DNA of 64,000 nucleotides from an uncultured Alistipes sp. (GCA_900541585.1 UQKD01000003.1:124001-188000); one strand, 5' to 3'; shown: positions 8,460 to 18,317, numbered from the stretch's first letter. Notes: generated from the letters alone by a model not told the origin. A program made the numbers and translations.

Positions 8460-9249
8460 GAAAACCGCCGCTTTCGTCAAGAGCCGGACCGAGGATTTCT
8501 CGCCCGAAGTGGGGATCATACTGGGCACCGGGCTGGGCGATTTCGCCGATAAGATCGACGCACGGTTCATCATCGAATACAAGGACGTTCCCGGATTCCC
8601 CGTTTCGACGGTCGAAGGCCACAAGGGCCGCATGATTTTCGGTCTGATCGAGGGCCGCCGGGTCGTCGCCATGCAGGGCCGTTTCCACTACTACGAGGGT
8701 TACACGATGCAGCAGGTGACCTTCCCGGTGCGCGTGATGCAGCAGCTCGGCATCAAGTACCTCTTCGTGTCGAACGCTTCGGGCGGCATCAACACCTCGT
8801 TCCGCGTGGGCGACCTGATGGTCATTACCGACCACATCAACCTGATGCCCAATCCGCTGATCGGTCCCAACATGGCCCAGCTCGGGCCGCGCTTCCCCGA
8901 CATGCACAACTGCTACGACAAGTCCCTGATCGCTGCGGCCACGAAGATCGCCGAAGAGGAGTCGATCAAGCTCCAGTACGGCGTCTATGTCGGCGGCACG
9001 GGACCCACGTTCGAGACGCAGGCCGAATACCGCTATTTCAAGGCCATCGGCGGCGATGCTGCGGGCATGTCGACCGTCCCCGAGGTGATCGTGGCGCGCC
9101 ACATGTCGATTCCCGTCTTCGGCGTGTCGGTCATCACCAACTGCGGTCTTTCGGACGAGGTGGGCGATCACGAGGACGTGCAGCGGCAGGGCAAAAAGGC
9201 CGGCGTGCGCATGGAGGTTCTTTTCCGTCGAATGATTAAAAACCTGTAA
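8443..9249 (+). CDS. Purine-nucleoside phosphorylase
   Basis: This 268-residue protein matches the trimeric purine nucleoside phosphorylase family, which splits inosine and guanosine with phosphate to free base and ribose 1-phosphate. Signatures include GTGLGDFADKI near residue 28, STVEGHKGRM near residue 58, GRFHYYEGY near residue 79, NASGGIN near residue 108 and the C-terminal ISVITNCG-type segment. It is cytoplasmic and part of purine salvage. The start overlaps lpxK and the stop is 4 bp before ssb. The link to lipid A synthesis is probably only positional. Confidence 0.95.
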   Translation: MLEEIKKTAAFVKSRTEDFSPEVGIILGTGLGDFADKIDARFIIEYKDVPGFPVSTVEGHKGRMIFGLIEGRRVVAMQGRFHYYEGYTMQQVTFPVRVMQQLGIKYLFVSNASGGINTSFRVGDLMVITDHINLMPNPLIGPNMAQLGPRFPDMHNCYDKSLIAAATKIAEEESIKLQYGVYVGGTGPTFETQAEYRYFKAIGGDAAGMSTVPEVIVARHMSIPVFGVSVITNCGLSDEVGDHEDVQRQGKKAGVRMEVLFRRMIKNL

Positions 9250-9253
9250 GCAA

Positions 9254-9760
9254 ATGGTAAACAAAGTCATATTGATCGGCAACGTGGGCATCGACCCCGA
9301 GGTGCGTACGACCGAAGGCGGCGTGAAGGTCGCCCGTGTCCGTCTGGCGACGACGGAGCGTCTGTTCGACCGGGCGTCGAACGAGACGAAGGAACACACC
9401 GAATGGCATACGATCACCTTGTGGCGCGGTCTTGCCGACGTGGTGGACCGTTTTGTCCGCAAAGGTTCGCAAATCTATATCGAGGGGCGCCTGCGCACCC
9501 GCGAATGGATGGACAAGGATAACAACAAACGCTATACGACCGAAATTCTGGCCGACACGATGAACCTGCTGGGCCGCCGCTCGGACAATCCCGCTTCGGA
9601 CGGTGCTCCGGCTCCCGCCTACGGCGCACAGCCGCAGGGCGCTTCCTACGGGCAGCAGGGCGGTTACCAGCAGCAGACACCTCGTCCGGCAGCGGCTCCG
9701 CAGCCCCAGCCGGCAGCTCCTTCGGTTCCGGCCGACGATCCGGACGATCTTCCTTTTTGA
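9254..9760 (+). CDS. ssb: Single-stranded DNA-binding protein
   Basis: SSB coats single-stranded DNA in replication, repair and recombination. The first ~105 residues form the OB fold (MVNKVILIGNVGIDPEVR, WHTITLWRGLADVVDRFVRKG, YIEGRLRTREW). A flexible Gln/Pro/Ala/Gly-rich linker of about 50 residues follows, and the protein ends in the acidic tip DDPDDLPF that recruits partner proteins. Length 168 is typical. It is the last gene of the lpxK operon, and a palindromic element follows 22 bp later. Confidence 0.97.
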   Translation: MVNKVILIGNVGIDPEVRTTEGGVKVARVRLATTERLFDRASNETKEHTEWHTITLWRGLADVVDRFVRKGSQIYIEGRLRTREWMDKDNNKRYTTEILADTMNLLGRRSDNPASDGAPAPAYGAQPQGASYGQQGGYQQQTPRPAAAPQPQPAAPSVPADDPDDLPF

Positions 9761-9782
9761 TTTGTAAGCGGCTTTTCCGTAT

Positions 9783-9845
9783 ATCCCTCGAACGGGACGA
9801 ATGGAATGTACTTGTGTACGATCCATCCGTCCCGTTTTCACGATG
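9783..9845 (+). repeat. Palindromic element, copy 1
   Basis: The 15-base arms AACGGGACGAATGGA and TCCATCCGTCCCGTT pair with one mismatch, flanked by ATCCCTCG on the left and TTTTCACGATG on the right. A second copy with the same flanks but different, still pairing arms lies at 62817-62881 after the ABC-F gene. Here it may also terminate the ssb transcript, since TTTT follows the stem. From 9761 to 9935 nothing else is recognised. Confidence 0.6.
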
Positions 9846-9935
9846 CCCGAAATTCGCTCGCCTAAAATCAAAAATCGCAGGGATATTCCGAAAAATCCGT
9901 TCTCGGGACAGCCTATGATCGTATGGTCCGGAACA

Positions 9936-10685
9936 TTATCTGTTCAGCCACTGCCGAAAATCGGGCACACGGTCGGTGCTGACGAACGCCTCCTCCCCTT
10001 CGGCGAGGGGCGGGTGGAGCACCACCTTGATCCGGCTGCCCGAGTAGCGTATCATCTCCCGGATGGCGTCGAAGGCGACGATGAAGCGGCGGTTGATCCG
10101 GAAAAAGAGGTTCGGCGGCAGTTTTTCGCCCACCTCGGTCAGCGTGCGGTCGACGATGTAGTCTTTTCCGTCGTGGGTCACGAGGTGGAGGTACTTGCCG
10201 TCGGCCATGAAATAGGCGATCTCGGCCGTGGTGACCGATTTCATCCGGGCGCCCATGTGTACCAGGAACCGTTCCTGGTAAACCGGTGGCGTCTGCGTCG
10301 GGGCTCCGTGCTCCGCAGACGCGCTTCCCCCCCCCGATAAAAGCCCCAGCTTATCGATCGCCCGCTGCAAATCCTCGCGTCCGAAGGGTTTCAGCAGGTA
10401 GTCGATGCCCTTGTTTTCGAAGGCTTTCAGGGCATAGGAGTCGTAGGCCGTGATGAAGATGACCGGCACGGTGATCTCCGTGCGTTCGAAGATGTCGAAC
10501 CCGCTGCCGTCTCCGAGGTGGATGTCCATGAAAATCAGGTCGTGAACGACGCCGGCGATGACCGCGGCAGCCTCCGCGACCGACGATGCCGTGGCGACGA
10601 CCTCGATCTGCGGTGCGATCTCCGCGAGCGTCGTGCGCAGTTCCGCGACCGACAGCGGTTCGTCCTCTATGATAATGGCTCTCAT
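9936..10685 (-). CDS. LytTR family response regulator
   Basis: This is a 249-residue response regulator. Residues 1-120 are a receiver domain with acidic pocket EDE near residues 7-9, phospho-acceptor Asp54 in FMDIHLGDG, and the LLKPF lysine. Residues ~145-249 form a LytTR DNA-binding domain (FRINRRFIVAFDAI). The start giving MRAIIIEDEP is chosen over a non-conserved 12-residue extension. LytTR regulators pair with His_kinase-type sensors having the PHFLFNSLN motif. The only such sensor here is 8 kb upstream on the same strand (18440-19981), across SusD, SusC and a metalloprotease, suggesting a split two-component system. A terminator lies just upstream, so its own promoter is expected but not identified. 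Confidence 0.93.
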   Translation of the reverse strand: MRAIIIEDEPLSVAELRTTLAEIAPQIEVVATASSVAEAAAVIAGVVHDLIFMDIHLGDGSGFDIFERTEITVPVIFITAYDSYALKAFENKGIDYLLKPFGREDLQRAIDKLGLLSGGGSASAEHGAPTQTPPVYQERFLVHMGARMKSVTTAEIAYFMADGKYLHLVTHDGKDYIVDRTLTEVGEKLPPNLFFRINRRFIVAFDAIREMIRYSGSRIKVVLHPPLAEGEEAFVSTDRVPDFRQWLNR

Positions 10686-10699
10686 GACGTGTAAAATTA

Positions 10700-10733
10700 C
10701 AAAAAAAACAGTCCGGTGCAAAAACCGGACTGT
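10700..10733 (-). terminator. Intrinsic terminator after susD
   Basis: A perfect 10-bp stem (10708-10717 with 10724-10733) with a 6-base loop is followed on the minus strand by a run of T residues (A tract at 10701-10708). It lies 42 bp after the SusD stop and directly before the response regulator start. It would separate or attenuate expression of the two. Confidence 0.88.
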
Positions 10734-10775
10734 TTTTCATCGGGACTCCGAAGGTTTCCGGATCGTTCCCGCGGT

Positions 10776-12149
10776 TCAGTTGTTCAGCTCGGGGTTGCTG
10801 TCGATGGCCGACTGCGGGAAAGGCAGCGTGTAACGCGCGTCGTTCGCATTGAGCGTGTAGGTCCGGTCCTTGTAGGTCTTGGTGATGGCCGGCCGGGTCG
10901 TTCGGCGGAGGTCCATCCAACGGTGTCCCTCTCCGAGCAGTTCGCGGGCGCGCTCGTCGGCGACCTCTGCGCGCAGCTGCTCCGCATCCATCGCTCCGAC
11001 CTTCGTGCGCTGGGCCTCCATCGCCTCGGGTTTCAGCCGCTTGGCCTTCAGGTCGAGCAGGTATCCCTTGGCCTTTTCCAGTTCCGCGGGCAGGTACGAG
11101 CCGGCCTCGGCGGCGATGAGGTACATCTCGGCGATGCGGATCGACACGCGGTCCGACGACGAACGGTTCACGCAGTATCCCAGCAGCGTCGGCGTCCAGT
11201 TTTCGTCGTAGGCATTCACCGGGTTGAGGTAGTTGCGGCGGTTGTCCGTCGCTTCGTCCAGCAGCCCGAGGATCTTGTCCGACAGGATGCTGGCGCCCCG
11301 CAGGTCGCCGTTTCCGCCGCCGAACGGGCGTTCCCAGGCCAATATGGCCTCGGGAGAGGTCGCCTTCCAGGGCAGGTCGGCGCTTTCGGGAGAGGCGTTG
11401 AAATCCACCAGTTCGTATTTGGGCAGCAGGCTCGTCGCTGCATCGTAAGCCGCTTGCCAGTTGCGCATGTAGAGCATGACGCGTGCCTTGAAGGCGGCGA
11501 GGGCATCGAGCGAGAACCGGTAGTTGAGTGTCGGACTCTCCTGTTTCTCCAGGGTCATCGCCTCTTCGGCCGCTTCGATGTCTTCGACGATCTGTTCGTA
11601 GACGGCCGCGACGTTCGTCGGTCGGTATTTCTGTTCGATGTCGATGTAGGTGGACAGGGGTACGCCCCGGTCGGTCGGAGCGGTCTGCGGATCGTAGGGC
11701 TTTCCGTAGAGGTTCACCAGGTCGAAGTGGGCGTAAGCGCGCATGGCGTATGCCTCGCCGAGAATCTGACTTTTCGATTCTCCCGACGCGTCGTCGTCCG
11801 CGTCCGCCACGCCGTCGATCACGGCATTGGCCTGGAAGGCGGCGCGGTAATAGTATTGGTAGGGATACTCCCACATCTGCGTTTCGTATTGCCAGGTGTA
11901 GTTGTAGGAGAGGGCTATGGCGTCGCTGCTGTCGAAGAAGTTGCCTTCGTGGAACGTGCCGACTTCATCGGACAGCAGTCCGGTGTAAGCCTTCGAACTG
12001 GTGTAGGGAAACCGGCTGTAACCTTCGGTGAGCAGTGCCCGGTATTCCGAGGTCTTGTGGGGAATCACCTTTCCGACAGGCTCGATTTCCAGGTAGTTGC
12101 ACGAGGCGAGACCCAGTGCGGCAAGCAGGATATATGCGTTTTTTCTCAT
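10776..12149 (-). CDS. SusD/RagB-type outer-membrane nutrient-binding lipoprotein
   Basis: SusD-like proteins sit as a lid on SusC transporters and bind the nutrient at the cell surface. The 457-residue protein has a lipoprotein signal (MRKNAYILLAALGLASC) and the early NYLEIEPVGK segment. Helical TPR-like features follow (GEAYAMRAYAHFDLVNLYGKPY near residue 136 and RIAEMYLIAAEA near 345), plus the C-terminal DERARELLGEGHRWMDLRR motif, all typical of the RagB/SusD family. It starts 12 bp after the SusC stop. The ligand is not determined; the adjacent secreted protease suggests peptides rather than glycans. Confidence 0.96.
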   Translation of the reverse strand: MRKNAYILLAALGLASCNYLEIEPVGKVIPHKTSEYRALLTEGYSRFPYTSSKAYTGLLSDEVGTFHEGNFFDSSDAIALSYNYTWQYETQMWEYPYQYYYRAAFQANAVIDGVADADDDASGESKSQILGEAYAMRAYAHFDLVNLYGKPYDPQTAPTDRGVPLSTYIDIEQKYRPTNVAAVYEQIVEDIEAAEEAMTLEKQESPTLNYRFSLDALAAFKARVMLYMRNWQAAYDAATSLLPKYELVDFNASPESADLPWKATSPEAILAWERPFGGGNGDLRGASILSDKILGLLDEATDNRRNYLNPVNAYDENWTPTLLGYCVNRSSSDRVSIRIAEMYLIAAEAGSYLPAELEKAKGYLLDLKAKRLKPEAMEAQRTKVGAMDAEQLRAEVADERARELLGEGHRWMDLRRTTRPAITKTYKDRTYTLNANDARYTLPFPQSAIDSNPELNN

Positions 12150-12161
12150 TTTTTCAACGTA

Positions 12162-15100
12162 TTAGAAGGTAATGTTCAGTCCGACCGAGTAGGTGCGTGC
12201 CATCGGCTGCGCATAGATGTTGCCGTAGGTCTCGGGATCGAAATAGCCGTCGTAGTTCGTGGCGATCACCAGCGGGTTGCGGGCTTCGAAGTGCACGCGC
12301 AATCCGGCCATGTGGAGTTTGCGCGTGATTCGCTGCGGGAAGGAGTATCCCAGCCGGATGCTGTTCACGCGGAAGTAGTTGACCTTCTGGTTCCAGATGT
12401 CGAGGCTGTTGAACAGGTTGACGTTTGTCGGGAAATTATCCATGATCCAGTAATAGACCCTGTACGGGTCGGGGTTTTCGTCCCAGTCGCCCCAGGCCGA
12501 ACCGTCGGCCTGCAGGTTGCCCGTGAGCGAAGGGTAGGTTCCCGAGGTGTTGGACGGCGACCACACCTTGTTCATTTCGGTGGTGTAGTTTTGTCCGGGG
12601 TTGGTCTGCGCGGGGTTGTAGAAGGGTGAGCGCGTCATGAGCTGTCCCAAAACGAAGTTGCACGAGATCGCCAGGTCGAAATTCTTGTAGTAGAACCGGT
12701 TGTTGAAACCTCCCGTCACATCCGGGTTGCGGGAGCCGGCGTAGGTCAGGTAGCTGCGCACGTCCTTCTGCGATACATTCATCGCCGGTCCGTATTCGAA
12801 GTATTCCGGAATTCCCAGTCCCCAGGGGTCGCTGGCTTCCACGCGGAAGCCGACGAACTCCTGGAGCGAGATCTTCTCCCCGTCGCGCCAGAACATCGGA
12901 ATGCCGTTTTCGTCCAGCCCAGCGGTTTTGATGGCGAACACGGCGCCCGACGAATAGCCTTGCAGCGAGGGGCTCCAGCTGTTGTCGTCGATACGCACCT
13001 TTTCGACCTTGTCGGTGTTGTGGGCGATGTTGATCGAGGTCTCCCAGCGGAAGTCGCGCGTGCGGATGTTCACCGTGTTGAGCGTGAATTCGATACCTTT
13101 GCTTGAGATTTCGCCGTAGTTGCTCGATGTCGAGATGAATCCCGTTTCCGAGGGAATCGTGCGCGTGGTGATCAGGTCTTTGCTCCGGCGTCCGTAGAGT
13201 TCGAACGTGAAGCCGAGACGGTGTTCGAACGCAGCGAAATCGAGAGCCGTGTTCCACGAATAGGTCGTCTCCCAGCGCAGGTTCTGGTTGGGCGGCGACG
13301 TTACGTCGATGCGGTCTTCGCTCGCCCCGCCGAGCGAGGTGCTGTTCCACGTGCCGAGGATGTAGGGCGAGGTGGTGCGGTCGATATTGCCCTGGGCGCC
13401 GTAGGATACCCGCAGGCGCAGGTTGTCGAGCCACCGGGCGTCGCGCAGGAAACGTTCGCGGTTGATGCTCCATGCGCCCGAGATGGACCACATCGGGTTG
13501 AATTTGTATTTGGGATCCACGCCGAAGAGGTTCGTGCCGTCGTAGCGCATCGAACCGAAAACGGTGTAGCGGTTGTCGTAGGTGTACGACCCGGTGAAGA
13601 AGTACGACAGATAGCGGTTTTCGTAGAAGCTTTTCGTATACTGCCTGAAGCTCTCGTCGTCCAGCAGGTCGCTGTCCTCGGGGACGTTGATCGGTTTGCT
13701 CGTCATCGTTTTGTGGTCGTATCCGAAGCCCTTGGTATGTACGGTCGTGTTGGTTACGCCGCGCATTTCCAGACCGGCCATCAGGTCCAGTTCGTGCTTT
13801 CCGCCGAACGTGCCCGCATACTCGGCCTGCGCTTTCCAGTTGTACTGCGAGAGGTCGCCGTTCCAGTTCTGGATTACGCCGCCCTTCGGCAGGCGCACCA
13901 CCTGATCCACCATCGATTTGAGCTGATATTTGCGGGTGAAGTAGGTGTTTTCCTGCGCCATTTTCTCGGTCGCGGAGTTATCGATCTGCAGGCCGAACTG
14001 CGTGTAGAGTTTCAGTCCCTTCACCGGACGGTAATCCAGGTCGAAGATCGTCTTGATCGAACGAGTCTTGAGCGTGTACTCCGTGCGGGCGCGCTCCTCC
14101 AGGAAGTTGAAATCGAGCACGTCGGCATTGCCCGTGTTGACCGTCATGTCGGGGTCGTACACGTAGCTGCCGTCGGGGTTGTAGGCGTTCAGGTAGGGGT
14201 TCACCGTGCGGGTGTAGCGCGACGGGTTGGTGAATACGTCCGTGTCGGAGAGGTAGGAGTCGTTCTTGTTCTGCCCTACGAACACCGAGGCGCCGAAGCG
14301 CAGGTTCTGCAGCAGGTCGTAGTCGGTCTTCATCGTGAGGTTCAGACGCTCGAATCCCGTTCCGACGGTCGTTCCCTGCTCGTTGTAGTAGCCGCCCGAG
14401 AAGTAGTAGCCGGTCTTGCCGCTGCCGCCCGAAATGCTGACGCTGTACTGCTGGTTGAGCGCGGTCCGGTAGATTTCGCGGCCCCAGTCGGTGCCGTTGC
14501 TGCGCAGGGCGTCGATCACGCTCCGCGTCTCGGGGGAGAGCGATGCGGGGCCTCCGCCGCCGACGAGCGCCGGACGCTCCCCGGCCTTGTCCAGGATGCG
14601 GGCGACGCCGCCCATGCCCGGCAGGAAGTTGAGCCGGCCGTTCGCCGCCAGCCCCAGCTCCAGGTCGACCTTCTGCGAGGCGTTCATCAGGTTGAGGCGC
14701 GAGAGGTCGGGACGGTCGGTCACGAACAGCGAGGCCGAAACGTTGACGCGCATCGCCTGGTTGCGGACGCCTTTCTTGGTGGTGATGATGATCACGCCGT
14801 TCGCCGCGCGTGCGCCGTAGATGGCCGTCGCGGCGGCGTCTTTCAGCACGGTGATGTCCTCGATGTCCGACGGGTTGAGTCCCGCGATCGACATGTTGTA
14901 GAGGTTGTCGACGCTCTCCTTCGACGACCAGTCCTTCGGGATATCGTTGCCTTCGAGCGGCATGCCGTCGAGCACCCACAGCGGGTCGGTGTTGCCGTTC
15001 AGCGTCACGGTGCTTCGGATCTTGATCTTGCTGGCCGCGCCCGGTCCGCCCGTGGTGGGGGTCGACACGAGACCTGCGATCGACCCCGAGAGCATTTCGT

Positions 15101-15536
15101 CGACGCTCGCCACGCCGTCGCGCGAGATGTCCGACATCTTGACCGAAGAGATCGACGAGGTCAGCTTGCGCTTCTCGATGCGCTGGTATCCGGTCACCAC
15201 CACGGCGTCCACCTTGTTGTCCGACGCCGAGAGGTAGATCGTGAAGTCGCTCTTGCCCGAAATATCGAGGGTCCGGGCTTCGTAGCCGAGGTAGCTGACC
15301 ACGACTTTCCGGACGCTCGCGGGCAGTTTGAAGGCGAAGCGTCCCTGCTCGTAGGCGATTGTTCCCTGCGGGTTGTAGTCTTTGGCCTGGGTCTCTTCGG
15401 GTGCGATGAAGACGGTTGCTCCCACGAGCGGCGTTCCGTCGGCGCGGTCGAGCACCTGGCCCGTGATCTGTCGGGTCTGCTGCGCCATTGCCAGCAGGGG
15501 ACAGATCAGAACGAATAGCGTAAGGAATTTTTTCAT
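12162..15536 (-). CDS. SusC/RagA-type TonB-linked outer-membrane transporter
   Basis: This 1124-residue protein imports the nutrient captured by its SusD partner, powered by TonB. The signal peptide is followed by a carboxypeptidase-regulatory-like beta domain (residues ~22-105, QITGQVLDRADGTPLVGATV). Next come the TonB-box region (VDAVVVTGYQ near residue 114) and a plug domain with LWVLDGMPLEG and ITVLKDAAATAIYGARAANGVIIITTKKG-type sequence. A beta barrel runs to the terminal aromatic residue (SVGLNITF). No N-terminal STN signalling domain is present, so control by an anti-sigma partner is unlikely. The linked histidine kinase and LytTR regulator are better candidates. Confidence 0.97.
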   Translation of the reverse strand: MKKFLTLFVLICPLLAMAQQTRQITGQVLDRADGTPLVGATVFIAPEETQAKDYNPQGTIAYEQGRFAFKLPASVRKVVVSYLGYEARTLDISGKSDFTIYLSASDNKVDAVVVTGYQRIEKRKLTSSISSVKMSDISRDGVASVDEMLSGSIAGLVSTPTTGGPGAASKIKIRSTVTLNGNTDPLWVLDGMPLEGNDIPKDWSSKESVDNLYNMSIAGLNPSDIEDITVLKDAAATAIYGARAANGVIIITTKKGVRNQAMRVNVSASLFVTDRPDLSRLNLMNASQKVDLELGLAANGRLNFLPGMGGVARILDKAGERPALVGGGGPASLSPETRSVIDALRSNGTDWGREIYRTALNQQYSVSISGGSGKTGYYFSGGYYNEQGTTVGTGFERLNLTMKTDYDLLQNLRFGASVFVGQNKNDSYLSDTDVFTNPSRYTRTVNPYLNAYNPDGSYVYDPDMTVNTGNADVLDFNFLEERARTEYTLKTRSIKTIFDLDYRPVKGLKLYTQFGLQIDNSATEKMAQENTYFTRKYQLKSMVDQVVRLPKGGVIQNWNGDLSQYNWKAQAEYAGTFGGKHELDLMAGLEMRGVTNTTVHTKGFGYDHKTMTSKPINVPEDSDLLDDESFRQYTKSFYENRYLSYFFTGSYTYDNRYTVFGSMRYDGTNLFGVDPKYKFNPMWSISGAWSINRERFLRDARWLDNLRLRVSYGAQGNIDRTTSPYILGTWNSTSLGGASEDRIDVTSPPNQNLRWETTYSWNTALDFAAFEHRLGFTFELYGRRSKDLITTRTIPSETGFISTSSNYGEISSKGIEFTLNTVNIRTRDFRWETSINIAHNTDKVEKVRIDDNSWSPSLQGYSSGAVFAIKTAGLDENGIPMFWRDGEKISLQEFVGFRVEASDPWGLGIPEYFEYGPAMNVSQKDVRSYLTYAGSRNPDVTGGFNNRFYYKNFDLAISCNFVLGQLMTRSPFYNPAQTNPGQNYTTEMNKVWSPSNTSGTYPSLTGNLQADGSAWGDWDENPDPYRVYYWIMDNFPTNVNLFNSLDIWNQKVNYFRVNSIRLGYSFPQRITRKLHMAGLRVHFEARNPLVIATNYDGYFDPETYGNIYAQPMARTYSVGLNITF

Positions 15537-15639
15537 GTTACAAATATGGATGTGTTTGAGTTGTTTTTCTGTTGAATCGAAGTCGTTTTCCGGATATTGA
15601 TTCGAGATTGTAACCTCGTTGAATCTCCTTTCAGTTGCC

Positions 15640-15675
15640 GCAAAGCCGTCTTTCCGGGGTGGAAGACGGCTTTGC
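15640..15675 (-). terminator. Hairpin after the metalloprotease gene
   Basis: A 15-16 bp stem with one bulge (15640-15655 against 15661-15675) lies 12 bp past the metalloprotease stop. No T tract follows on the minus strand, so it may be a mRNA-stabilising or partially terminating hairpin between the protease and SusC rather than a full terminator. In 15537-15639 the only promoter-like string is CATATTTG (minus strand, 15541-15548), one base off the consensus and very close to the SusC start. Confidence 0.5.
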
Positions 15676-15686
15676 AGCGTTGGGGT

Positions 15687-18317
15687 TTATAACATTCGCA
15701 GGGCTTCTTTCAGCCTCAGTTCGAGATCGCGGTAATGGTTCCGGGTCGCCGGGTCGCCGCTTTGGAAGCGGCCCTGCACGACGGTCAGCAGCCTCCGCAT
15801 TTCGGCCCGCTTGGCCGACGTGGTTTCGCTCACACGCTGCATCATGTCGTAGTTGCGTGCCGTGCGCAAGCCGATGTCCTCGGGTCTCGGCAGCGGTTCG
15901 AGGTTCAGCTCGGGGGCCTCCTGCATCAGCGAGCAGGCGCACCCGCGCCCGTCGTGCGCATGGTCGCGGAGCGTCGATCCCATCTTGGTGGTCTTCACCA
16001 TCGTGATGTTCGACGAGACGATCAGCGCGTCGACGTAGTTTTTCTGGCTCATCCGCTCCCAGATCGAGAGCGAGCGGCCCCCGGGGCGGATGAAGACGGC
16101 GCGCGTGATGTCGTCCAGCATCTGCTCGGGCGTGTAGGTCTTCGCCCCGCGTCCCTGCCGCGCCTCGACCTCGTACATGCGCACCAGCCGCTGGTCGGCC
16201 AGCAGTTCGTAGTAGGTCTTGTACTGGAGTTCGCGCGCGAAGTTGTAGGGGGCGTACTCCATCTGTCCCACGGGCGACGAACGCTGCGCATAGGCCTTGT
16301 CCCACGCCTTGGCGCCGAACAGCCATTCGGGGGTGGTGAACACCTCGTCGATGAGGTATTTGACGCTTCGGCGCTGGTAGTCGGCCGGAACGGGTACGTA
16401 GCGGTCGATGTCGTGCCCCGCCACGACGTTGTTGAGGTAGAAACCGCCGACGTTGGTCTTCACGTGGTCGGCATAGGCCAGCCACTGGAAGACGATGGCC
16501 ATCAGCAGCCGGCCGCCTTCGTATTGCAGTTTGCCTTCCTCCGAGGTCCAGTCCGTCACGTGGGGAATGATGCGCTGAAGGTTCTTCGTGCCGTATATGC
16601 CGGCCTGCACGGCGTCGTTGCTCAAGTCTTCCGACTGCGACCGGGGGTCGATGCCTTCGCGCGACTGCTCGCCGTACCAGTATTCGGGATCGTTCTCGTG
16701 CTCGCGCAGCCAGGCGTTGAGCGTCGGCAGCTCCTCGTGCGGGTCCTTCACGTCGAGCCAGCGGTAGCCCCAGTTGATGGCGTGTTTGTCGTAGGTCCCG
16801 ATCTTGGGCGTCAGCTGCGTGATGCCGTCCTCGGGCTGTGCCACGTAGTTGAAGCGGGCGTAGTCCATGATCGAGCTGGCTGTACCGTTCGTTGCGGTGT
16901 AGGTCTTCGAGCGGAGCGAATCCACCGGCACGGAGTAGGAAGCCCCGAAGTTGTGCTTCAGTCCGAGGCTGTGGCCCAGTTCGTGCGACGATACGAAGCG
17001 CACGGCGTTGCCCATCACCTCCGTCGGCAGCGTATTGCCGCGGGCCGCGGGGTCCACGGCGCCGGTCTGAAGACGGATCCAGGCGTGGAGAATGCTCATC
17101 ACGTTGTGCCACCAGATGATGTCGGCCTCGATGATCTCGCCGCTGCGGGGGTCGATCACCGAGGGTCCCATGGCGTTGGCCATCTCCGAAGCGGCGTAGG
17201 TCACCACCGAGTAGCGCACGTCGTCGATGTCGAACTCCCGGTCGTCGGGTGTGACCTCCCGGGCCACGATGGCGTTTTTAAAGCCCGCGGCCTCGAAGGC
17301 CTCCTGCCATTCGACGATGCCTTTCTTGATGTAGGGAACCCATACGGGCGGGGTCGCCGGGTCGATCCAGAACACGATGGGCTTCTGCGGTTCGACCAGT
17401 TCGCCGCGCTTGTAACGCTCCACGTCCTCGGGTTTCGGCTCCAGCCGCCAGCGGTTGATGAACGCGCGTTCCTCAGCTTTCTGCTGTTCGTCGTTGAAGT
17501 AGAGGTGTCCGATCTCGAAATAACCCACGCGGTCGTCGGAGAAACGCGGGCGCATCGGCTCCCTGTCGAGCAGCACCAGGTTCGAGGTGATGTCCACGGT
17601 CAGGGGCACCGTCTTGCCCTCCTCGGTGTGCGAGGTCGAGAGGAGCGATTTGACGATGATGTTTTCGGGGAACGACTTGACGGATTCGATCTTCGAAAGG
17701 TCTTTCTTGGGGGATCCGGGCAGCCCGATGGAGCCGAAAACGTTGTTGAAACTCTTTTCGCTGCCGTCGAAGACCTTGTTGACCTTGATGACCACCGATA
17801 CCGAATCCTTGCCGTAGGCTTCGATCGGGAATTGTTCGATCGCCGTTTCGCGGTAGTTGTCCTTCACGGAGCGGGTGATGCGGTCGCCTTCGGACGAGGT
17901 GATGCGCGGGTCGTAGGTCATGACCCATACCTTTTTATAAAGGGTGTCCTTGCGGAAACGCACGATCTTCTCGCCGTATCCCATGCCCTTGTTGACACCC
18001 GCATCGTTCAGGGCGTAGGGGACGCCCGAGATCTTGTTGACGATCAGTATTTCGCGGCCCATCAGCGAGTCGGGTATCTCGAACAGGAAGTCGGTTCCCT
18101 TGCGGTGCACGTCGAACATGCCCTTGTCGGTCACGGCGCCTTTCAGCAGTTCTTCGTACCCTTTTTTCTCCTTTTTGGTCGTGTCGGCCTTCACGGCCGC
18201 GGCTTCGGTTTTCTTCGACTTGCGGCCCGGCTTTCCCTTCGCTTCGGCCGTCGGGGCCGTCAGCAGCAGGAGTGCCGTCAGGGCAAGCATCGCTCCGGTC
18301 AATCGTCTTTTATTCAT
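15687..18317 (-). CDS. Secreted zinc-dependent metalloprotease (DUF5118-DUF5117-DUF4953)
   Basis: This 876-residue exported protein has a type I signal peptide (cleavage after about residue 26). A lysine-rich stretch follows, then the DUF5118 and DUF5117 regions (residues ~45-300). The catalytic region has HELGHSLGLKHNF near residues 445-457, the HExxHxxGxxH zinc motif of metzincin peptidases, followed by a SIMDYARFNY Met-turn-like segment. These proteins are widespread secreted peptidases in Bacteroidota. The gene lies between the histidine kinase and SusC on the same strand, so its likely job is digesting external protein for uptake by SusCD. The substrate is not known. Confidence 0.92.
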   Translation of the reverse strand: MNKRRLTGAMLALTALLLLTAPTAEAKGKPGRKSKKTEAAAVKADTTKKEKKGYEELLKGAVTDKGMFDVHRKGTDFLFEIPDSLMGREILIVNKISGVPYALNDAGVNKGMGYGEKIVRFRKDTLYKKVWVMTYDPRITSSEGDRITRSVKDNYRETAIEQFPIEAYGKDSVSVVIKVNKVFDGSEKSFNNVFGSIGLPGSPKKDLSKIESVKSFPENIIVKSLLSTSHTEEGKTVPLTVDITSNLVLLDREPMRPRFSDDRVGYFEIGHLYFNDEQQKAEERAFINRWRLEPKPEDVERYKRGELVEPQKPIVFWIDPATPPVWVPYIKKGIVEWQEAFEAAGFKNAIVAREVTPDDREFDIDDVRYSVVTYAASEMANAMGPSVIDPRSGEIIEADIIWWHNVMSILHAWIRLQTGAVDPAARGNTLPTEVMGNAVRFVSSHELGHSLGLKHNFGASYSVPVDSLRSKTYTATNGTASSIMDYARFNYVAQPEDGITQLTPKIGTYDKHAINWGYRWLDVKDPHEELPTLNAWLREHENDPEYWYGEQSREGIDPRSQSEDLSNDAVQAGIYGTKNLQRIIPHVTDWTSEEGKLQYEGGRLLMAIVFQWLAYADHVKTNVGGFYLNNVVAGHDIDRYVPVPADYQRRSVKYLIDEVFTTPEWLFGAKAWDKAYAQRSSPVGQMEYAPYNFARELQYKTYYELLADQRLVRMYEVEARQGRGAKTYTPEQMLDDITRAVFIRPGGRSLSIWERMSQKNYVDALIVSSNITMVKTTKMGSTLRDHAHDGRGCACSLMQEAPELNLEPLPRPEDIGLRTARNYDMMQRVSETTSAKRAEMRRLLTVVQGRFQSGDPATRNHYRDLELRLKEALRML

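Noticed and set aside
9936..10685. Pairing of the LytTR regulator with the kinase at 44694-45743
   Set aside because: That kinase is of the HisKA/PhoR type, which normally pairs with OmpR-type regulators, not LytTR.
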